From Treponema sp. (GTDB lineage Bacteria > Spirochaetota > Spirochaetia > Treponematales > Breznakiellaceae), in the NCBI GenBank assembly GCA_031263435.1, contig JAISFT010000269.1, positions 1-6,316 on the forward strand: 6,316 nucleotides of DNA. The letters run 5' to 3'. The translations under genes were made by a program, and so were the position numbers. This document shows, in pieces, positions 4,535 through 6,316 of the stretch (positions within the stretch are counted from its first letter, which is position 1; each line of letters begins with the position of its first letter). The notes beneath the pieces were generated by a model. That model was not told where the DNA came from. It made no database searches and saw only the letters and a program-made list of their open reading frames with translations.

Positions 4535-5861
4535 AGGGACAGCTCTGCTCCTTGCTGCGGGACTCTGCCTCTTCTCCTGTGCGGGAAAACCGGAGGAAAA
4601 TCCCGGCCAGGTTCTCAGGGTCCTGGCCTCTCCGGTGGAAACAAGGGTACTGCAGGATGAACTGGCCAGCTTCGGGACCATCGCCTACAAGACAAAGAAC
4701 GACATCACGGTTCAGGTTGAAGGGACCATTATGACCATCCTGGCCCGCGAAGGGGACTGGATAGGGGGAAATGCACCCATTGCCCGGCTGAAAAATGTAC
4801 AGTTGGAGATCCAGCGGGAACAAACGGTAATCGCCCTTGAACAGGCCCGCACGAGCCTTTCCCTGGCCCATACCATGCTTGAAGAATCCCGGCTTTCCGC
4901 GGAGAGCCGTTTCTTGTCCCTGGAAAAGGGAACACTCCACCTGAGTCAAAAGGAATTGGAACTGGAGGAAGCCCGGTCCAGCCTGAGCAACCGGCGGGAA
5001 CTCTGGGAGATCGGGGGCCTGACCGACGAAGCCTACCGGAATCTGGAACTGTCGGTCTCCTCCCTGGAGGCGGAGATCAACATGCTGAAGAAGGACCTGG
5101 AGATCGCCGCCCTGGGACTGAGGGAGCAGGATCTGGAAGCGGCGGGGATCACCGTATCTGCCGACGACGCCGAACGGAAGAGGCAGTTTATCGCCCTTAA
5201 TACCCGGGGCGCCCAGGCGGAACTGGAGGCCGCCCGGGCAAATTTGCAAAACGCGGAGAAGAGTCTGGATTCCATAGAACGGCTCATGGAGGAACTTACC
5301 ATCCGCGCTTCGGCGCCGGGGATTGTGGGGGCCCTGTACTTCGAAAACGGAGAATTTGCCGGGAGGAACGAAAAGCTGGCCACCATCATGGATATTTCCC
5401 GGGTCTACGCCGTCTTTTTTATCCAGGAACAGGATATCCGGGATCTGCATCCCGGATCGGCCCTGCATATCGAAATTCCCTCCCTGGACGCGGCCTACGA
5501 CGCGGACATCACGGAGATCTCCCCGGTGGCCGATCCCCAGAGCGGCAATTTTTCGGTCAAGGCGGAGCTGCCCAACCGGGACAACCGTATAAAACCGGGG
5601 ATGTTTATCAGGTGCCGCATCCCCCGGGGGGAGGAAAAACGTCTTCCGGCGATCCCGGAAAGCTCCCTGCTGCAGCGGGATTCGGGGGAAGAGGGCCAGG
5701 TCTTCTGCGTTATCAGCGGCATAGCGGTACTGCGGGAACTGAAAATAGCGGCACGAAAGGAGGGGTTCCTCTGGATCGCCTCCGGGCTTGGGGAGGGGGA
5801 TCTGGTGATCGACAAACCTTCCCCCTATCTAAAAGAGGGGCTCTATGTGGAATACCGGTAA
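4515..5861 (+). CDS. HlyD/RND-type periplasmic adaptor lipoprotein
   Basis: A 448-residue membrane fusion protein that links an inner-membrane pump to the TolC-type channel. The signal peptide has the lipobox L-F-S-C (Cys22), as in many RND adaptors. The domain order is typical: first half of the lipoyl domain (about 62-96, VEGTIMTILAREGDWI), a long coiled-coil hairpin (about 100-258), second half of the lipoyl domain (262-293, IRASAPGIVGALYFENGEF), a beta-barrel (about 297-370, with PVADPQSGNFSVKAELPN and IKPGMFIRCRI), and a membrane-proximal domain (371-448). Near the hairpin tip, L163 and T170 have the spacing of the L-x6-S part of the AcrA/MacA tip motif, but Ser is Thr and the Arg (160/161) is offset. 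The beta-barrel 'PxxDPQSGxF' region favours an RND partner over MacB; this is a family-level inference. The gene overlaps the TolC gene by 20 bases and the next by 17. Confidence 0.93.
   Translation: MHAGINEGTALLLAAGLCLFSCAGKPEENPGQVLRVLASPVETRVLQDELASFGTIAYKTKNDITVQVEGTIMTILAREGDWIGGNAPIARLKNVQLEIQREQTVIALEQARTSLSLAHTMLEESRLSAESRFLSLEKGTLHLSQKELELEEARSSLSNRRELWEIGGLTDEAYRNLELSVSSLEAEINMLKKDLEIAALGLREQDLEAAGITVSADDAERKRQFIALNTRGAQAELEAARANLQNAEKSLDSIERLMEELTIRASAPGIVGALYFENGEFAGRNEKLATIMDISRVYAVFFIQEQDIRDLHPGSALHIEIPSLDAAYDADITEISPVADPQSGNFSVKAELPNRDNRIKPGMFIRCRIPRGEEKRLPAIPESSLLQRDSGEEGQVFCVISGIAVLRELKIAARKEGFLWIASGLGEGDLVIDKPSPYLKEGLYVEYR
5834..5840 (+). promoter_or_regulatory. Ribosome binding site of the last gene
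   Basis: AGAGGGG lies just before the ATG at 5845, within the 3' end of the adaptor gene. The spacing is four bases from the end of the run, or six from its GAGG core. Confidence 0.6.
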
Positions 5862-6316
5862 AACAGAAAAACTGCGTTTTTTGTCCGCAGGCCTGCGGAA
5901 TTTTCCGGTTCCACTGGTCCTGGCCTTGCTGGTCCCGGTCCTGTTGATCCCGGTCCTACCGGGCTGCACACCGCTCCTGAGTTTTGAGTACCTTGATGTT
6001 TCCTGCTCGGCGGCGGAAGGGGAAACCTACTACTCCGGGGAAACGGTCCGGCTGGGATTTTCCATAGCCCCCGACCGCGAAGAAACGGAGCGCACGCTTG
6101 TCCTGAGCGAAGGGGGCTTAAGCAGGGTCCCTGTTTTTTCCTGGGAAGGCAGAACGGTTTCCGTCAAACCCATCGGGGGCTGGAAAAAGGGCGAACACTA
6201 CCGTATCGGCCTGGAAGGGCGGATCCACACGGAAGACGGCCGGGGCTATACCACACGATTACTGCGGTCCTTCATCTACGGCCGGGAAGAAGACGAATTT
6301 ACCCTTGAATCTTCAG
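5845..6316 (+). CDS. Ig-like domain lipoprotein, N-terminal part (runs off the right edge)
   Basis: The frame is open from the ATG to the window edge (157 residues, no stop). A long signal peptide (40 residues) with a hydrophobic stretch LVLALLVPVLLIPVL ends in the lipobox L-P-G-C (Cys41). The mature part begins as a beta-rich module: strands near 46-54 and 66-74 (ETVRLGFSIAP), then VSVKPIGGWKKGEHYRIGL (105-123) and a D-G-R-G-Y turn (131-135). The pattern 'V-x-V-x-P...G-x-x-Y-x-I-x-L...D-G-x-G' is typical of bacterial Ig-like SbsA/Big_5 modules. The protein probably continues with further modules. It overlaps the adaptor gene by 17 bases, so it belongs to the same transcript, an unusual place for an Ig-like protein. 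Its role could be structural or substrate-related; nothing in the sequence decides. Confidence 0.8.
   Translation, partial: MWNTGKTEKLRFLSAGLRNFPVPLVLALLVPVLLIPVLPGCTPLLSFEYLDVSCSAAEGETYYSGETVRLGFSIAPDREETERTLVLSEGGLSRVPVFSWEGRTVSVKPIGGWKKGEHYRIGLEGRIHTEDGRGYTTRLLRSFIYGREEDEFTLESS
5914..5958 (+). repeat. Degenerate 15-bp tandem repeat, 3 units, in a signal peptide
   Basis: Three 15-base units (5914-5928, 5929-5943, 5944-5958), each matching its neighbour at about 12 of 15 positions, encode pentapeptides of the form L-[VI]-x-[AV]-L. They make up most of the hydrophobic core of the lipoprotein signal peptide, which is longer than usual. Confidence 0.65.

Noticed and set aside
4446..5468. Long minus-strand open frame (340 residues) across the adaptor gene
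   Set aside because: It lies antisense to a gene with clear lipoyl, hairpin and barrel domains. Its translation is low complexity with no recognisable motif, as expected for GC-rich antisense frames.

Overview
This window carries one rightward gene cluster from about position 549 to the right edge, preceded by about 540 bases of structure-rich intergenic DNA. The DNA is GC-rich by eye. Five of the six predicted products carry lipoprotein signal peptides with relaxed lipoboxes (TSC, VAC, LSC, FSC, PGC), next to TPR proteins and a TolC/adaptor pair. This suggests a diderm rich in lipoproteins. A spirochaete (Treponema or relative) fits best, but this is inferred from gene style and not proven.

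Layout. Positions 1-536 contain no convincing gene. They hold four adjacent hairpins (22-119), a large imperfect palindrome with a 30-bp inverted-repeat core (212-241 against 311-340), a perfect 10-bp GC-rich hairpin (396-419), a T-tract with a possible promoter (about 461-494), and a 12-bp palindrome beside the first ribosome binding site. The genes follow in this order: a TPR lipoprotein (549-1745), a second, smaller TPR lipoprotein (1761-2528), an unrecognised small lipoprotein (2563-3150), a TolC-family outer membrane factor (3143-4534), an HlyD/RND-type periplasmic adaptor lipoprotein (4515-5861), and a lipoprotein with an Ig-like (SbsA/Big_5-type) region that runs off the right edge (5845-6316+). 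The gaps are 15 and 34 bases, and the last three junctions overlap by 8, 20 and 17 bases, so one transcript with translational coupling is likely.

How the genes may work together. The outer membrane factor and adaptor are two of the three parts of a tripartite efflux or export machine. The inner-membrane pump (RND, or MacB-like ABC) is not in the window and may lie downstream of the last gene. The TPR lipoproteins, the small lipoprotein and the Ig-like lipoprotein would be envelope-anchored accessory factors. The substrate cannot be read from the sequence.

The most unusual theme is tandem repetition. Three of the four repeat arrays in the cluster lie inside genes and have periods that are multiples of three: 9 bp x 8 and 18 bp x 4 in linkers of the two TPR proteins, and 15 bp x 3 in the signal peptide of the last gene. 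The fourth, 11 bp x 3, lies between genes, contains the ribosome binding site of the next gene, and puts a stop codon in all three frames.
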